A stretch of DNA of 64,000 nucleotides from Komagataella phaffii GS115. Lineage: Eukaryota; Ascomycota; Pichiomycetes; Pichiales; Pichiaceae. Shown in pieces: positions 18,716-30,500 of this stretch; the first letter of the stretch is position 1, and every line of letters begins with the position of its first letter. The translations under genes and the position numbers were made by a program. The notes below the pieces were generated by a model. The model did not search any database, was not told where the DNA came from, and saw nothing but the letters and a program-made list of their open reading frames with translations. The stretch is from positions 1,178,001 to 1,242,000 of the forward strand of contig NC_012963.1 in assembly GCF_000027005.1 (NCBI RefSeq), read 5' to 3'.

Positions 18716-21700
18716 ATGACTTCTATATCGTTTCATTCGAGACAACCATCGTTGGCATCCTCATTTGCACCTGCCAATGGATTAGGTATCCACAATGGAA
18801 CTCCACCTATCAAGTCTCACCCTCAATACATCGGGCCTTGGAGACTGGGAAAGACTCTAGGTAGAGGTTCGACTGGAAGAGTTTTGCTTGCAACACATAC
18901 ATCCACCGGTCAGAAGGCTGCTGTCAAAGTGGTCAATAAATCAAATCTAAATGAAGAATCTCGTGAGCTCAATGAGAAAGGCTGTGACTCTGTTGGATTA
19001 CCATATGGGATCGAAAGGGAGATTATCATCATGAAATTGCTAAACCACCAAAATGTGTTGAGACTATACGATGTATGGGAGACTTCAAAGGCTTTGTATT
19101 TGGTTTTGGAGTTTGTAGAAGGTGGAGAATTGTTTGATTTACTGGTCGAAAGTGGGCCATTGTTAGAGAAAGACGCTGTTAAGTTCTTCAGACAGATAAT
19201 TGCAGGAGCTTCGTACTGTCACGCCCTAGGAATATGCCATAGAGACTTGAAACCTGAAAACTTACTACTTAATAAAGATCTGAGCATTAAGATTGCCGAT
19301 TTTGGAATGGCCGCACTAGAAGCGAATGGCAGGCTGTTGGAAACTTCATGTGGTTCTCCCCATTATGCTTCCCCTGAAATCGTTAGTGGTTTGAAATACC
19401 AAGGTTCTGCCTCTGATGTTTGGTCATGTGGTGTCATTCTGTTCGCACTATTAACTGGAAGATTACCATTTGATGATGAAAATATTAGAAATCTATTACT
19501 TAAAGTTCAAAAAGGTGCTTTTGAAATGCCTTCAAGCTTGTCTCCAGAAGCCCAAAATCTTATTGCTCAGATGCTCAAATTAGCTCCTGAGGAAAGAATA
19601 AAGACTCAGGATATTCTCAAACATCCTTTATTATTGAAGTATCCGTGCACAGAGATGGAACAACATGCAATGGAAAGGTTGCCCTCTCCCGATTTGTCCA
19701 TCAAACCTGTCAGCTGCAGAGAAGATATTGACGACAAGATCCTTCAGAATCTCACGATTCTGTGGCACGGTAGGCCAGCTGAACAAATCATTCAATCTTT
19801 ACTAGTTGAAAATGAACAGAACCCAGAGAAAACTTTCTACTCTCTATTACTACACTACAGGCATGATCACCAGGATAAAGATCTTTCACAATCACTATCA
19901 ATGGCCAACTCTATCAATAAAGTTATTCCATCTCCAAACAGCCAGCCAAGTTCAGCTTCTTTAAGCCGACTTAGTTCTTTGACTCCTATGAGGAAAGCTC
20001 CCTCCAAGCCTAATCAATTACCACCCCTTCCTGCTCTTCCAAAGCATGTTGCAGAGAAGAAGTCCTCTCATTCACCCAAGGCAAACAAGCGTTCGTCTAT
20101 GATTTCGGTTACTTCAAAGAGATTATCAATGCTGTCACTCAACTCGAAAAGATCATCTCTTTTTTTCTCCAACACCTCATCCACAGGCAGTAGTTCTCCT
20201 ATAAAGGGTAAGAAGGCTTCGAACTCTCCCAATAAAAGAAAGAGTGCTATGAAGAGAAACTCCATCACATCTCGCATCATATCAACATATGCTAAGCTAG
20301 CCTCAGAACCTCAATATGATTATATGGAAAGATCCACAAGACGGACCTCTTCCAATTTCGCAACTCTTTGTGAAAGAATTTTCAGTGGAGAAGATGTAGA
20401 TTTCAACGAGTTTTTGCAGGAAGAAGAACTAGAGCTAAAGAGCCAAAAGAAATCCAGAAAGCGTCAATCTCTATTAAGTGCAAAACGACAATCAGTATTG
20501 GTGACCAAAGTTGAGAATGAAAATGGAGAGGTCTTATCCACTGATATCCAATATCAACCAGTGAGAGCAGTATCGAGTCCTCAAAAGAAGAGGGATTCCT
20601 ACTTGTTAAATAAGGACGATATTGAGGACATCAAGCGACGTTCAATGTCATTGCAAGTCAATTCTAAGAGATCTAAAGACAAGCAGATCCCACCAAGACC
20701 CGTGTCGAGGCTTGATCCTAGATATCAAGTATATGAAAACTACAAACGTACCTCTCAGGATGCAGCTAAAGAATTAGAAGTGCCTGATAGTCAAGGGAAA
20801 AAAAAGGAAGAGACTGAGCCACAACAGGATCTCAAGAAATCCCTTCCTTCCATTCCACAGGTTTCCCAATCTCAGACTGCTCCAGAGTCGGATGATTATC
20901 TAAAGTCTTCTGACGCTTCTTTACATGTGGCAAACGAATTCTTGGATGAGATGAGGCAGTCAAGATTATTGACGAGCAAATTTGATTTAAACTCTATCAT
21001 AAGCAAACAGGCTACCGAGAAAAATAAGAATTATAGAGAGTCTGCTGTGATAGATGGTGCTCAGACTAGGTTATCTGATATTAAGATCCCTCAGGTGACC
21101 AGAAAATCAAGACACTTCTCCAATTCGAACAAAAGATTAAGCGTGCTTTCCGTCTATTCTACGAAGTCCTCATACCGTGACTTAAACGCAAAGCTACAAG
21201 ATAGACAGAACGTCACTTCATCCACATCTGCCTTCACCAATAAAAGATCTACTAGAAATAGTTTGATATTCAAGGAGGATGATGAAATCGACATGAGCAT
21301 TGATATTTCCGCACAGAAAGCAAACAATGACTTTGATCAAACTTATGGGCAAGTTGTTGATAAAAACTTGGCAAGCACCGACATTAACGACCGTAGAGTT
21401 GAAGAACTAGAGAAAGAGGAAGAAAGAGATCAGATTGGAGAAATCATGGACAACAAACCCAACTTACATTATAAGCCTAGCAAAGATACTTTGATTTCAC
21501 AGGACTCTAATAAAGATTACTATAAGAAACTATCATTACCAGATATCCCATCGTCTCCAGTCAAGAAGGAACTATCTTTTGAGATCCATGACGATACTCA
21601 GAAAGATAAATCAGGTGAACAGAAGCAACGAGCAACCAGCGAGAAAGTACAACCAATAAAGCAACACAAGGCCAATGATGGATCTATTACGAGGAATAAG

Positions 21701-22225
21701 TCGGAACCCACAAGGAGAGTTTTGAATGATGTCTCAAATGATGAAACCCTAGACATCCCTAAGCAGCGAAAGAAATCATCCTTCTTGAGGAAAATTTCCT
21801 TCGGTAGCAAGCAGGTTGAAGAATCGGGAGAGTCTCAATCTCAACAACGAAGGAGGTTCTCTGACTGGTTCAGATCTACATCCAATGGTGACACTCAGGA
21901 ACTCAGCTTTATTAAAAGTAAATTGAAAAGGCCAGATATGTTCGAAGCACTGAATTCTTTATTAATCGGCTGGAAACAGTATGGAGTTAAAGACATCACA
22001 TTGTCAAGATATGATTCAAAGATTATAGCTGCAGTATCCAAGCACAACTCTACGGGACTGAAGGCATGCAGGTTCCAGATTGTTATAAAGGAACTCATTG
22101 ACAGAAGCAAGGGGGTGAGGTCCGAGTTGGTGATCAAGAAAGTGAAGGGTTCTTCCAAGACTCTAAAGCAAATCGTCTCTCAAATTGAAAAGGTTTTGGA
22201 ACAGGAAAGTGTACTAGTAAAATAG
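18716..22225 (+). CDS. GIN4: Gin4/Hsl1/Kcc4 septin-associated kinase
   Basis: This is a Nim1-type Ser/Thr kinase that organises septins at the bud neck and promotes entry into mitosis through the Swe1 pathway. The 1169-residue product has an N-terminal kinase domain: G-loop LGRGSTGRV, Lys71 in AAVKVV, H175RDLKPEN, D195FG, and SPHYASPEI. A kinase-distal segment follows with ILQNLTILWHGR, which I recall from Gin4. A long Ser/Lys-rich disordered region comes next, and a C-terminal KA1-type membrane-binding domain lies at about residues 1060-1165. The ATG at 18716 is the first in frame. Gin4 is preferred over Hsl1 by the kinase-domain match and length. Confidence 0.85.
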   Translation: MTSISFHSRQPSLASSFAPANGLGIHNGTPPIKSHPQYIGPWRLGKTLGRGSTGRVLLATHTSTGQKAAVKVVNKSNLNEESRELNEKGCDSVGLPYGIEREIIIMKLLNHQNVLRLYDVWETSKALYLVLEFVEGGELFDLLVESGPLLEKDAVKFFRQIIAGASYCHALGICHRDLKPENLLLNKDLSIKIADFGMAALEANGRLLETSCGSPHYASPEIVSGLKYQGSASDVWSCGVILFALLTGRLPFDDENIRNLLLKVQKGAFEMPSSLSPEAQNLIAQMLKLAPEERIKTQDILKHPLLLKYPCTEMEQHAMERLPSPDLSIKPVSCREDIDDKILQNLTILWHGRPAEQIIQSLLVENEQNPEKTFYSLLLHYRHDHQDKDLSQSLSMANSINKVIPSPNSQPSSASLSRLSSLTPMRKAPSKPNQLPPLPALPKHVAEKKSSHSPKANKRSSMISVTSKRLSMLSLNSKRSSLFFSNTSSTGSSSPIKGKKASNSPNKRKSAMKRNSITSRIISTYAKLASEPQYDYMERSTRRTSSNFATLCERIFSGEDVDFNEFLQEEELELKSQKKSRKRQSLLSAKRQSVLVTKVENENGEVLSTDIQYQPVRAVSSPQKKRDSYLLNKDDIEDIKRRSMSLQVNSKRSKDKQIPPRPVSRLDPRYQVYENYKRTSQDAAKELEVPDSQGKKKEETEPQQDLKKSLPSIPQVSQSQTAPESDDYLKSSDASLHVANEFLDEMRQSRLLTSKFDLNSIISKQATEKNKNYRESAVIDGAQTRLSDIKIPQVTRKSRHFSNSNKRLSVLSVYSTKSSYRDLNAKLQDRQNVTSSTSAFTNKRSTRNSLIFKEDDEIDMSIDISAQKANNDFDQTYGQVVDKNLASTDINDRRVEELEKEEERDQIGEIMDNKPNLHYKPSKDTLISQDSNKDYYKKLSLPDIPSSPVKKELSFEIHDDTQKDKSGEQKQRATSEKVQPIKQHKANDGSITRNKSEPTRRVLNDVSNDETLDIPKQRKKSSFLRKISFGSKQVEESGESQSQQRRRFSDWFRSTSNGDTQELSFIKSKLKRPDMFEALNSLLIGWKQYGVKDITLSRYDSKIIAAVSKHNSTGLKACRFQIVIKELIDRSKGVRSELVIKKVKGSSKTLKQIVSQIEKVLEQESVLVK

Positions 22226-22348
22226 AATAATAATAATGGACAAAAAATGTATACAAAAAGTTAAATTACGCAGTAAATGAAAGATATATATGCGGTAGCG
22301 GAGTAAGTCCCGCCCGCCCATCGGTTCTTTTGATGATTGATACTCTTT

Positions 22349-23962
22349 CTATAAGATGGTTTGCCAAATTTTACCCCATAAGGTTTTAGGAGGTTCCTCT
22401 TCCCATATTTCTTCATCAACCTTCCTCTTTTCTGAGTCGATGTCAACCTCATCGATAGGAATGAGCCATGGGTCATTCTTGTATAGGGAGAACTGTGAAC
22501 CTATCCATAAGACGACGAACAAGATCAATGAAATATAAGCTGTGAAGAATTTAGTGGCAGTAAAATCAAAGAAGGCCTCGAATCCTTGGATGAACAAGAT
22601 AACGAAAATGTTAATTGCAGCGTACCACGCAAACCATGGCATCCATTTTGCCTTGTAAGGCAACTCATCTCTAGATGAACCTCTTCTTCTTAAGATATGC
22701 ATGAATCGGATGTGTGAGACAGAAATGAACATCCATGCAATAAGACCGGCCACAGCTGTGATATTGACAAGCCAGTCGAAAACGGTGGCACCATCCTCAG
22801 AAAGATTCAAGAAAGCCAAGAGTCCAAATATACCGGTGAATATAACCCCGACGTAAGGAGTTCCCCACTTGGTCACCCATAAGAAGCATTTTGGTGCGTT
22901 ACCTGAATCACCCATGGAATATAGAATACGAGAACCAATGTAGATGTTAGAGTTACCTGCACTTATCACTGTCATTAGGATGACCGCATTGAAAATATCT
23001 GGTAAAACTTTGGTTCCTGAGTTTTGAATGGAAATTAAAAATGGAGATGATGAGATGAAATTTTCAGTTGAGTTTAATGCTGGATCATTGTACGGAACCA
23101 AAAGACCAATGAAGAACAGTGTCAAGAGGTAGAAAATCAGAATTCTGTAAATAACTTTGTTAATGGCTCTTGGAACTGCCCTTCTTGGGTTGGCAGCTTC
23201 ACCAGCAGAGATACCAGTCAATTCGACACCTTGATATGTGAAAGCAGCGTTAATTAGAGAAGATAACCAACCAAGGAATCTACCAGTGTTAACGTTGGAC
23301 ACTAGGATACCTGGCCCCCAAGGGCCTGGGTTCCTCCAGTAACGGAAACCAACAGGACCTGTTTGACCAGCACCACAAACCATGATAAAGGCATAGAGAA
23401 TGAAACCAATGATAGCAATAACTTTGATAGAAGCGATCCAAAACTCGAGTTCACCGTAGAAAGACACTGGGAACAAGTTGGTACCAATCAAAATGACAAA
23501 GAATATAGCTATCCAAGCACCGATAGGAACAGCATAAGTCCAATATTCGATAATCTGCCCAACGATGGACAATTCGATGGCAAATGTGATGGCCCAAGTG
23601 AACCAATAACACCAGTTGGTGGAGAATCCTAAAGCTTTTGACAGATAACGAGTATTGAAGGTACAAAATGAACCAGCAATTGGGGAGTGGGTTGCAAGTT
23701 CTCCCAGCGATTGGGTGACTGAGAAGGCCAATGTGGCCATGTAGATATAAGCAATTAGGGCATTAACTGGACCAGCATTTTTCAAAGGAGTAGAAATACC
23801 AATGAACAAACCAGTACCAATGGTTCCACCAAGGGCAATCATAGCAACATGTCTTTCCTCAAGCCCACGCTTGACTTTCTTAATCTCTCCTGTCTCTGAG
23901 AGGAAATTTGATGAGTGCTCCTCATCATAAACACCTGTGATGGTCGATTCTTTCTTCTCCAT
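22349..23962 (-). CDS. Basic amino-acid permease (Can1/Lyp1/Alp1 type)
   Basis: This is a plasma-membrane proton symporter of the yeast amino-acid transporter family. The 537-residue product has ~12 membrane segments between an acidic-basic N-tail ([11 protein letters not shown]) and a charged C-tail. The first helix holds [11 protein letters not shown] (45-55), which binds the substrate backbone. The sequence [20 protein letters not shown] is characteristic of the lysine/arginine branch. The N-terminal tail has Lys residues suitable for ubiquitin-driven endocytosis. A GATAAG site upstream hints at nitrogen control. Substrate within Lys/Arg cannot be fixed from sequence alone. Confidence 0.85.
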   Translation of the reverse strand: MEKKESTITGVYDEEHSSNFLSETGEIKKVKRGLEERHVAMIALGGTIGTGLFIGISTPLKNAGPVNALIAYIYMATLAFSVTQSLGELATHSPIAGSFCTFNTRYLSKALGFSTNWCYWFTWAITFAIELSIVGQIIEYWTYAVPIGAWIAIFFVILIGTNLFPVSFYGELEFWIASIKVIAIIGFILYAFIMVCGAGQTGPVGFRYWRNPGPWGPGILVSNVNTGRFLGWLSSLINAAFTYQGVELTGISAGEAANPRRAVPRAINKVIYRILIFYLLTLFFIGLLVPYNDPALNSTENFISSSPFLISIQNSGTKVLPDIFNAVILMTVISAGNSNIYIGSRILYSMGDSGNAPKCFLWVTKWGTPYVGVIFTGIFGLLAFLNLSEDGATVFDWLVNITAVAGLIAWMFISVSHIRFMHILRRRGSSRDELPYKAKWMPWFAWYAAINIFVILFIQGFEAFFDFTATKFFTAYISLILFVVLWIGSQFSLYKNDPWLIPIDEVDIDSEKRKVDEEIWEEEPPKTLWGKIWQTIL

Positions 23963-24111
23963 TTTAGGCTTCTAACACAATAGCTAAAGATTATTAGTGT
24001 AACAGAAGAGCAGTCTACAGCCTAGATATATTGGTCAAACCTTCAGACTTTTTTTATTTTTTTTTTCTAGAAATCAATTTGTGATTTCTTTTTATTTTTC
24101 TAGGCTTTGAA

Positions 24112-24117
24112 GATAAG
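24112..24117. promoter_or_regulatory. GATAAG box upstream of the permease
   Basis: This exact GATA-factor core lies ~150 bases upstream of the permease start. Such sites mediate nitrogen catabolite control of permeases in yeasts. A single site is only suggestive. Confidence 0.3.
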
Positions 24118-24920
24118 AAAAAAATGCAGCAATGAAACAGAAGCATCTCTTGCGGTTTTTAAATGCTACGTCAAAACTGGTCATTCCAATCAGTTTTCTA
24201 GCCGATCAAGAAACACTGACAAAAGATAAACCCCACACACAGCCAGAGCCGACTCATCTCCTAAATCTTCGGTGAATATTCGCCATGATGGACAAAATTA
24301 CAATAGTTTTCGGAGCGAACGCCGTCTACTGGTTTCTCCGGTCATGAGCCGCACGAACTCACCCCATTTTGGAAAGCCGTCCACCGAAACGGAGAGCCAT
24401 AGCGAAGAAATTTTCTGTAAATGGAAGAGGGATTAACTGGTATGGTAGTGGATTTAACAGATGGCAGTAGATAGAGAAGTCAGATCCTGACATCACCGAG
24501 CTGGAAAAGGTGAGAAACAGAACCAAGGCAAAAAAGAAATGAGAAACACCACACATGATATGGTGGGAGAGCTGATAGGAGGAAAACCTACACTTCGACG
24601 TACTAAGAAAGGTCTCTACAAGAGTCTACCAAAAAAAGCAGCACGCACGGTGATGTGGAATTAGGAAAATGCAGATCCACCGATCTGGACGTTTTGGTCA
24701 TCTTTGTTTGCAGCTCTTGGGCTCGGCAGCAACAAAGAGGAGATAGAGAAAGTACGAAGAACTGACAGCTGACAGAAGGCGCGATAGTAATGCGTCAGCC
24801 AATGCGCGATGACCTCTGTAAAGCCGATTTGGCAAATCAATAAGGCAACATGTCGGGTGTTGATGTCACTAACGGATGTCGTTCAAGATGTTCGATGGTG
24901 GATGGTAAAGTTTTGTATCT

Positions 24921-24962
24921 GGATGCTGGATGTGAGATGTGAGATGCGAGATGCAAGATGCG
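24921..24962. repeat. Heptanucleotide tandem repeat (RGATGYN)x6
   Basis: Six consecutive 7-base units read GGATGCT, GGATGTG, AGATGTG, AGATGCG, AGATGCA, AGATGCG. The repeat lies in non-coding DNA between the permease promoter and the small gene at 25220. Confidence 0.85.
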
Positions 24963-25219
24963 AGAGTTCACACTAGGGGTGACACCGATTCATCAAAATT
25001 GTGAACCCATTTCCCTGAATGTACGAAAACCATGCTGCAACGGTTTGGTCGTCATCTTGTCTCATATCCCCCATTACGCTTGCAGGTAGCCCATGTAGCT
25101 GCCCCACAGTCCTAAATCCTACCCAGATAACCGCGTATTCTACAAGTGCGACCTCAATTATCACTTCATTCATTAGACTTATAATATACACCGGCAATCA
25201 GCCATACCTTCGTACCCAC

Positions 25220-25396
25220 TTATTCCTTGGATCTGAAAGCGAAACTAATAAAATCACCCAAAAAAGAGCTTTCGTATGCAACCTTCCTTTGGTTGGATTG
25301 TTGAGCGTTTCTGATCTCAGTCATAATTTGCTTCTCCTTCTCGGCACCAAAGAGGGCCTTGTCGACGGCTGTAGTAGATGGTTGCTTAGAGAACAT
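25220..25396 (-). CDS. Small 58-residue protein of unknown function
   Basis: The frame from the ATG at 25396 encodes 58 mainly polar, helical residues (MFSKQPSTTAVDKALFGAEK at the start, ending in an aromatic FLGDFISFAFRSKE). No family is recognised and there is no signal or membrane segment. The upstream DNA looks like a strong yeast promoter: a TATA-like CATATAAG about 80 bases upstream, then a 5' leader almost without G, rich in C, A and T, up to the ATG. A CCCCT stress-type box lies near 25546. The C-terminus could differ if an intron is present. It is moderately likely to be real. Confidence 0.45.
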   Translation of the reverse strand: MFSKQPSTTAVDKALFGAEKEKQIMTEIRNAQQSNQRKVAYESSFLGDFISFAFRSKE

Positions 25397-26379
25397 CTTT
25401 GATTTATGATTGATTTGAGTGAAAGTGAGTTTGTTGTGTTGGCGATAGAGAAAGGGGGTCTCAACTGTTCTTATATGGTATTCTTGACTCATCGAACATT
25501 TCTTTTTTTCCCTCCTTTTATTGCACAAACTTGCGGGAATTCACCCCTCCTATCCTCGAAAAAAGGACAACCGGTTTCCCTATTCCGTAGGGAGGTACCC
25601 CCAATGAAATCCCAAAAATGCTGATAGTTTATGGGGTTCGTGTTTTGAATATCCCATTTCTCCTAACCTCAGCCATATTTCCGATCGTGAGGAACAATTA
25701 TCCCAATCCGACTGGCTCTCCATCCCTAAAAAAGACGTTCCTAGACCGTGCAACTCCATTGGATGGGAACATCATCTACTAGACGACAAACTGCAATATC
25801 AGGAGAATTAGAGCCAGTCTTTCGATTAGCCGACCTGGGGTGAATCTTTGATAGCAATTATTTTTATTTTGCCCTCCCATGCACCTTTACTTCGCCCTAC
25901 AACACATCCTGCCTCTTGAACTCTCAGATTAAGATTACGATTCGGGTTCCGCTACGGTATAATGGATATCCCCGCCAATATCTCGGAAATCTAGGACTAA
26001 TTTCCAGACCCCCAATGATCACCCTCTGTTGACGTTATGTCCCTCCAGACTTTGATGAAAGCTCAATCCATCAACGTTAATTCTTTGCTAAAGTATATTT
26101 CATCACAGCCACCCCCTTCTTTCCGTGATCTCCTCTTCTTCACCCCCATAGGCTTCCGCTTCACCCTCTTTTGACTATTTCTCACTCTTTCGCACCCCAA
26201 ATCGCGTGCTGTGCGTATAATCCATACTGGTATGCAATAATCAGCACACCCACTCAGCTCCAAACCAGGAAACAAACATACCCTCGATTTTTCACTCTGG
26301 CACCCGGCGAACGTCGCAAAAAAAAAAAGAGTGAAGTGATTTTTTTTTCTTCTTCTTTCATCAGCACTATATCCCAGAA
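25397..26379. other. Intergenic, divergent promoters of small gene and RPL5
   Basis: This is nearly 1 kb of non-coding DNA. The left ~130 bases are the small gene's promoter and leader. The right ~300 bases are the RPL5 promoter, with CCAC/CACCC-rich stretches and T-rich runs ending 40 bases before the ATG. The middle holds nothing recognisable. Confidence 0.45.
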
Positions 26380-27273
26380 ATGCCTTTCCAAAAGATCCAG
26401 AAGACTGCTGCTTACCACTCTCGTTACCAGACTCCCTTCAGAAGAAGAAGAGAGGGTAAGACCGACTACTACCAAAGAAAGAGATTGGTCACTCAACACA
26501 AGAACAAGTACGGTTCTCCAAAGTACAGATTGGTCGTTAGATTTACCCACAAGGACATCATCTGCCAAATCATCTCTTCCACTTTGACTGGTGATGTTGT
26601 GTTCACCTCCGCTTACTCCCACGAGTTGCCAAGATACGGAATTGAGCACGGTCTGACCAACTGGTCCGCTGCCTACGCTACCGGTCTTTTGGTTGCCAGA
26701 AGAGCCTTGCAAAAACTCAAGTTGGACGAGACCTATAAGGGTGTTGAAGAGGTCGAGGGTGAGTTCGAGCTCACTGAGGCTGTTGAGGATGGCCCAAGAC
26801 CATTCAAGGTTTTCTTGGATGTTGGTTTGCAAAGAACTACCACCGGTGCCAGGGTCTTTGGTGCTTTGAAGGGTGCCTCCGACGGTGGTTTGTACATTCC
26901 TCACTCTCCTAACAGATTCCCAGGTTGGGACATTGAAGGTGAAGAACTTGATGCTGAGTTATTGAGAAAGTACATCTTCGGTGGTCACGTCGCTGAGTAC
27001 ATGGAGGAGTTGGCTGACGACGATGAAGAGAAGTTCAGACAATTGTTCAAGGGATACTTGGCTGATGACATCGAGGCTGACGCTATTGAAGACATCTACT
27101 TGGCTGCTCACGAGGCTATCAGAGAGGACCCATCTTTCAAGCCAACTGAGAAGAAGTACACCAAGGAACAATATGCTGCTGTGTCCAAGAAGTACAGACA
27201 AGTTAAGCTTACCAAAGAGGAGAGACAAGCTAAGATCGCCGCCAAGATCGCTTCTTTCAAGGCTGAGAACTAA
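26380..27273 (+). CDS. RPL5: 60S ribosomal protein L5 (uL18)
   Basis: RPL5 binds 5S rRNA with L11 and forms the 5S RNP of the large subunit. The 297-residue product equals the S. cerevisiae length. The N-terminus (YQTPFRRRREGKTDYYQRKR) and core (TGARVFGALKGASDGGLYIP) are nearly invariant, as is IPHSPNRFPGW. The C-terminus is acidic and then Lys-rich (KLTKEERQAKIAAKIASFK). Codon use is strongly biased, as expected for a highly expressed gene. No intron is needed. The conserved Leu in EHGLTNW is encoded by CTG. Confidence 0.97.
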   Translation: MPFQKIQKTAAYHSRYQTPFRRRREGKTDYYQRKRLVTQHKNKYGSPKYRLVVRFTHKDIICQIISSTLTGDVVFTSAYSHELPRYGIEHGLTNWSAAYATGLLVARRALQKLKLDETYKGVEEVEGEFELTEAVEDGPRPFKVFLDVGLQRTTTGARVFGALKGASDGGLYIPHSPNRFPGWDIEGEELDAELLRKYIFGGHVAEYMEELADDDEEKFRQLFKGYLADDIEADAIEDIYLAAHEAIREDPSFKPTEKKYTKEQYAAVSKKYRQVKLTKEERQAKIAAKIASFKAEN

Positions 27274-27572
27274 GCTCTATCTTTCTAATTTTTTCTTGTG
27301 TATTGAATCGTATAGTTAAATGACGAATCACATTTCATCCTGATCACGTTTCCACATTTTTGATTAGCTAATCGATTACGTAATCTTTGTTCTGAAAGGT
27401 AGTCCCCCACGCGCCTGGCCTGCGAGCGAGCATCCAAGTCTGTCTCTTATTGTCTTCTTTAGCCCATTGTCTTCCGAAATTTCGGATTTACTTTATAATT
27501 TTGCCTTTCTGACACACAATTGATATTTATAAGGCTTTTCATTCCCAACTGTGATAATTTTAACATTTGTGG

Positions 27573-30500
27573 ATGTCTGAAACATCGCAGAATGGTGTTA
27601 GCAATGGAGATGTCGATTGGCTATTCCGTGGGAAACAGGGAAAGAAACTTGCTAAAAGAGCCACCGATATCAAATCTTCCGAGCTGGTAAAGAAGAGCCT
27701 TGGCTTGAATGATAAAGTTGAGAATTTTTCCATCCAGATTCCTGGAGTTTCTGCTTCAAAAGAACCCATGGCGGGTTTCACAAAGGTGGACTCTGAGCCC
27801 AAGTCGGCACCTAGAGGGATCATTAAAAGTAAGACCGACCTTACGTCTTCTAGACAGGAAGCACAGCATGATGGTAGTACCAGACGAAGATCGTTGTCTA
27901 CCGGTACTGTTCAACAACTTCCTACTGAGCCCAGGAATATGCCTGTTCCTAACAGATCTACTAGTAGTGGAGGTGAAGGTTTATCCCGATGTTCTTCCAC
28001 TGGTAAGAAGTCGTTATTTTCATCGCTATCATCAAAACTAAAAGCCGGGCAAACAGTCGGTAGCAATTCTACCAGTTCATTGGATAAAGGCATTTTTGGA
28101 AGACGAAAAAGAGGAGCCGAGAAGTCCGATAAATCTCCTTTGTCAACACCGTCCACTCCTTCAATTTCAACTTCACCAACGAGTGAGACCGGTTTAGCTC
28201 ATTTAACACGGCTGGAAACCTCGGAAAAGCTCCCTAACGCTGGTGCTTTGTCCACAGTTTCATTGAAAAGAGTAACATTTGCTGTTCAAAAGCTGCAAGA
28301 TGATCCACAACAGCAGATTCCTTCAAGAAAACCCAGAAGAGGAAATGTATTGGTTCCAAATGATCTTGTAGGAGGCATTCCAAAATTGAACATTGGAATC
28401 AGTCTGAGTACTGATGAACATTCGAAAGTTGACGAAAGAGAGCTGAAGCTCGCTGTTGAAAGTCGTGAAAAGGCTTGCAAAGAATCTGAAAAACATGCAT
28501 TGGAAGCTCATCATTCTGCTCGGCAGCTTGCCAAAGAAACCGCTTCATATCTGAATAGCTCAAAAACATCCAAAGGATTTTCATCCCAACAAGATCCTAA
28601 AGTCCCATTTTCAGTGTCATCCCCTCCTACTCATGTGGCAATCGATAGTCCGATTCATCAACACGTAGATTACTTCCAAAAGCAGAAGAAGGAATCTGAG
28701 AAGAGTGAGGAACCAACTTTGGAACTGATATATACAAGATGTTGTCATTTGAGGGAAATCCTTCCTATCCCGGCGACTCTGAAACAGCTGGCCAATAAAT
28801 CCGCTCCTTTACAAGTTCTGAAACTTTTAAATCCAAAGCCTACATTGATTGATGTTCTATCTTTTTCGGATTTTTTAGCCATAACCCCCATCACAACGGT
28901 CATATTGGACAATGTGTTTTTAACTCACCAGATGTTAAAAGTCATTCTTTCTAGTTTGGTCAACTCTCGATGGCTAGAAAAATTGTCTCTTCGAAATGTC
29001 CCGATTAACGAGGAAGGATGGCTCTTCTTATCCAAGTTTTTGATGAATAACAAATCCATAACCAAGCTTGATCTTTCGCAACAAAAAATCAAATCTGAAC
29101 TTTCGAAAACACATAGCAGAAGTAAACGAAACTGGAAACTGTTAACAGATGCTCTTTCTGTTCGAGGTGGCATCTGTGAGCTCGTTATCAATGGATGTAA
29201 CCTAACCTTTCCTGATTTTGATTATTTGTTGACGAACGGGGTGTCTTTATCGACCTTACGTTTGGGTGTCGCCAACGCCGGACTAAATCTAGAAAAAATG
29301 GATGTGCTATGTCGTTGGATTTCTCAACCTACTTCCACGTGCTGTGGAATTGATTTAGGTTTCAACGACTTTAGTACGTTGGAATTGGTACAACCATTGA
29401 TTGATGTTTTCACTGCTAAAAAGGCTACAAAGCTAAACTTTCTATCCTTAAACTCCACAAATTTGACTCCTGAAATTGCGAATAGATTCATTGAATCATT
29501 AGTAAATGTGGAGTCATTACGATTTCTTGATCTAAGTGGAAATCCGAAGATCTTCCCCAAGGTGATTCCAACGTTAACTCAGTATCTTCCCAAGTACAAA
29601 AGCCTGCGTAGAGTTCATTTTGAATTAGCTGACCTAACTTCGGACGAAGTTATTGCCATTTCAAGCGCCTTCCCGGATTGCAAAGAATTGATTCATGTTT
29701 CGTTCTTGGGTAATCCTGAAGCTCATGATTATGCCACTATAGCCACCTTATACACAGCCATTAGAAGATCTAATATCCACACTTTGGACATTGAATTCGA
29801 TCAAATTGAGGACGAGGAACTGACTTCTAAAATTGCTATCTATATGATGATTAACATGCAAAAGTCAATCAACAAGGATTTCAACCTCAAATTTGAAGAT
29901 GACATATTCTTCGACGCTTCGATATTGACAAAAACTGCAGAAAAATTGTTGAACAAAGATGGCTCTTCTTCTGCAAGTGAGAAATCCTTATTAACCCAGG
30001 AATCTAAGATTGCTGGTTTCCTTCAATCAACAGAATACCTTCAAAAACAACTCCATTCTCGTATTGACGAACTTTTTGAAAAGAGACTACAGGGAAAAAT
30101 ATCGCTGGAAGACAAGGAAACGTTGCTACGATTATGTTTATTGGACAATTCTTTGGAGAAAGTGCTCAACCTATTGGATGAGAATAGAGCACTGGAAAAA
30201 ATACCTTCTAATAGCAATGACCGATCTTCGGCTGCAAAGACAGACGCGGTTGCTTCAGCTGTTATTCAATCAGGTCCAATCCTTTCGCCGCACCTTCATT
30301 ATGCAGAATCGAAAGAACCTGGTTACTTTAGCGCCACTCAGTCATTCGATGCTGAAGCACCTCATAATGTGGTTATTGACACTACTCAGGATGGCCTGAA
30401 CGTTCCTGTAGATAGTAGCACTGGAAAACCAGTACTGATGAGAAGATCAAGCTCCTATTCCACCCAAGGAAAACTACAAGAGGAAGAGGAAGGTGAGTTC

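Larger units (their letters stand above)
23963..25219. other. Long intergenic region, permease promoter
   Basis: The stretch is 1.26 kb without a recognisable gene. It includes the permease promoter with T-rich blocks near 24050-24105 and a GATAAG box at 24112-24117, plus other GATA cores. A heptamer repeat lies at 24921-24962. Short frames here (24359-24556, 24973-25197) lack family features and mostly lack ATGs. Confidence 0.5.

Noticed and set aside
24973..25197. 74-residue minus-strand frame
   Set aside because: It starts at TTG, with no family features. I considered it as a second exon of the small gene at 25220 but found no branch point or acceptor.
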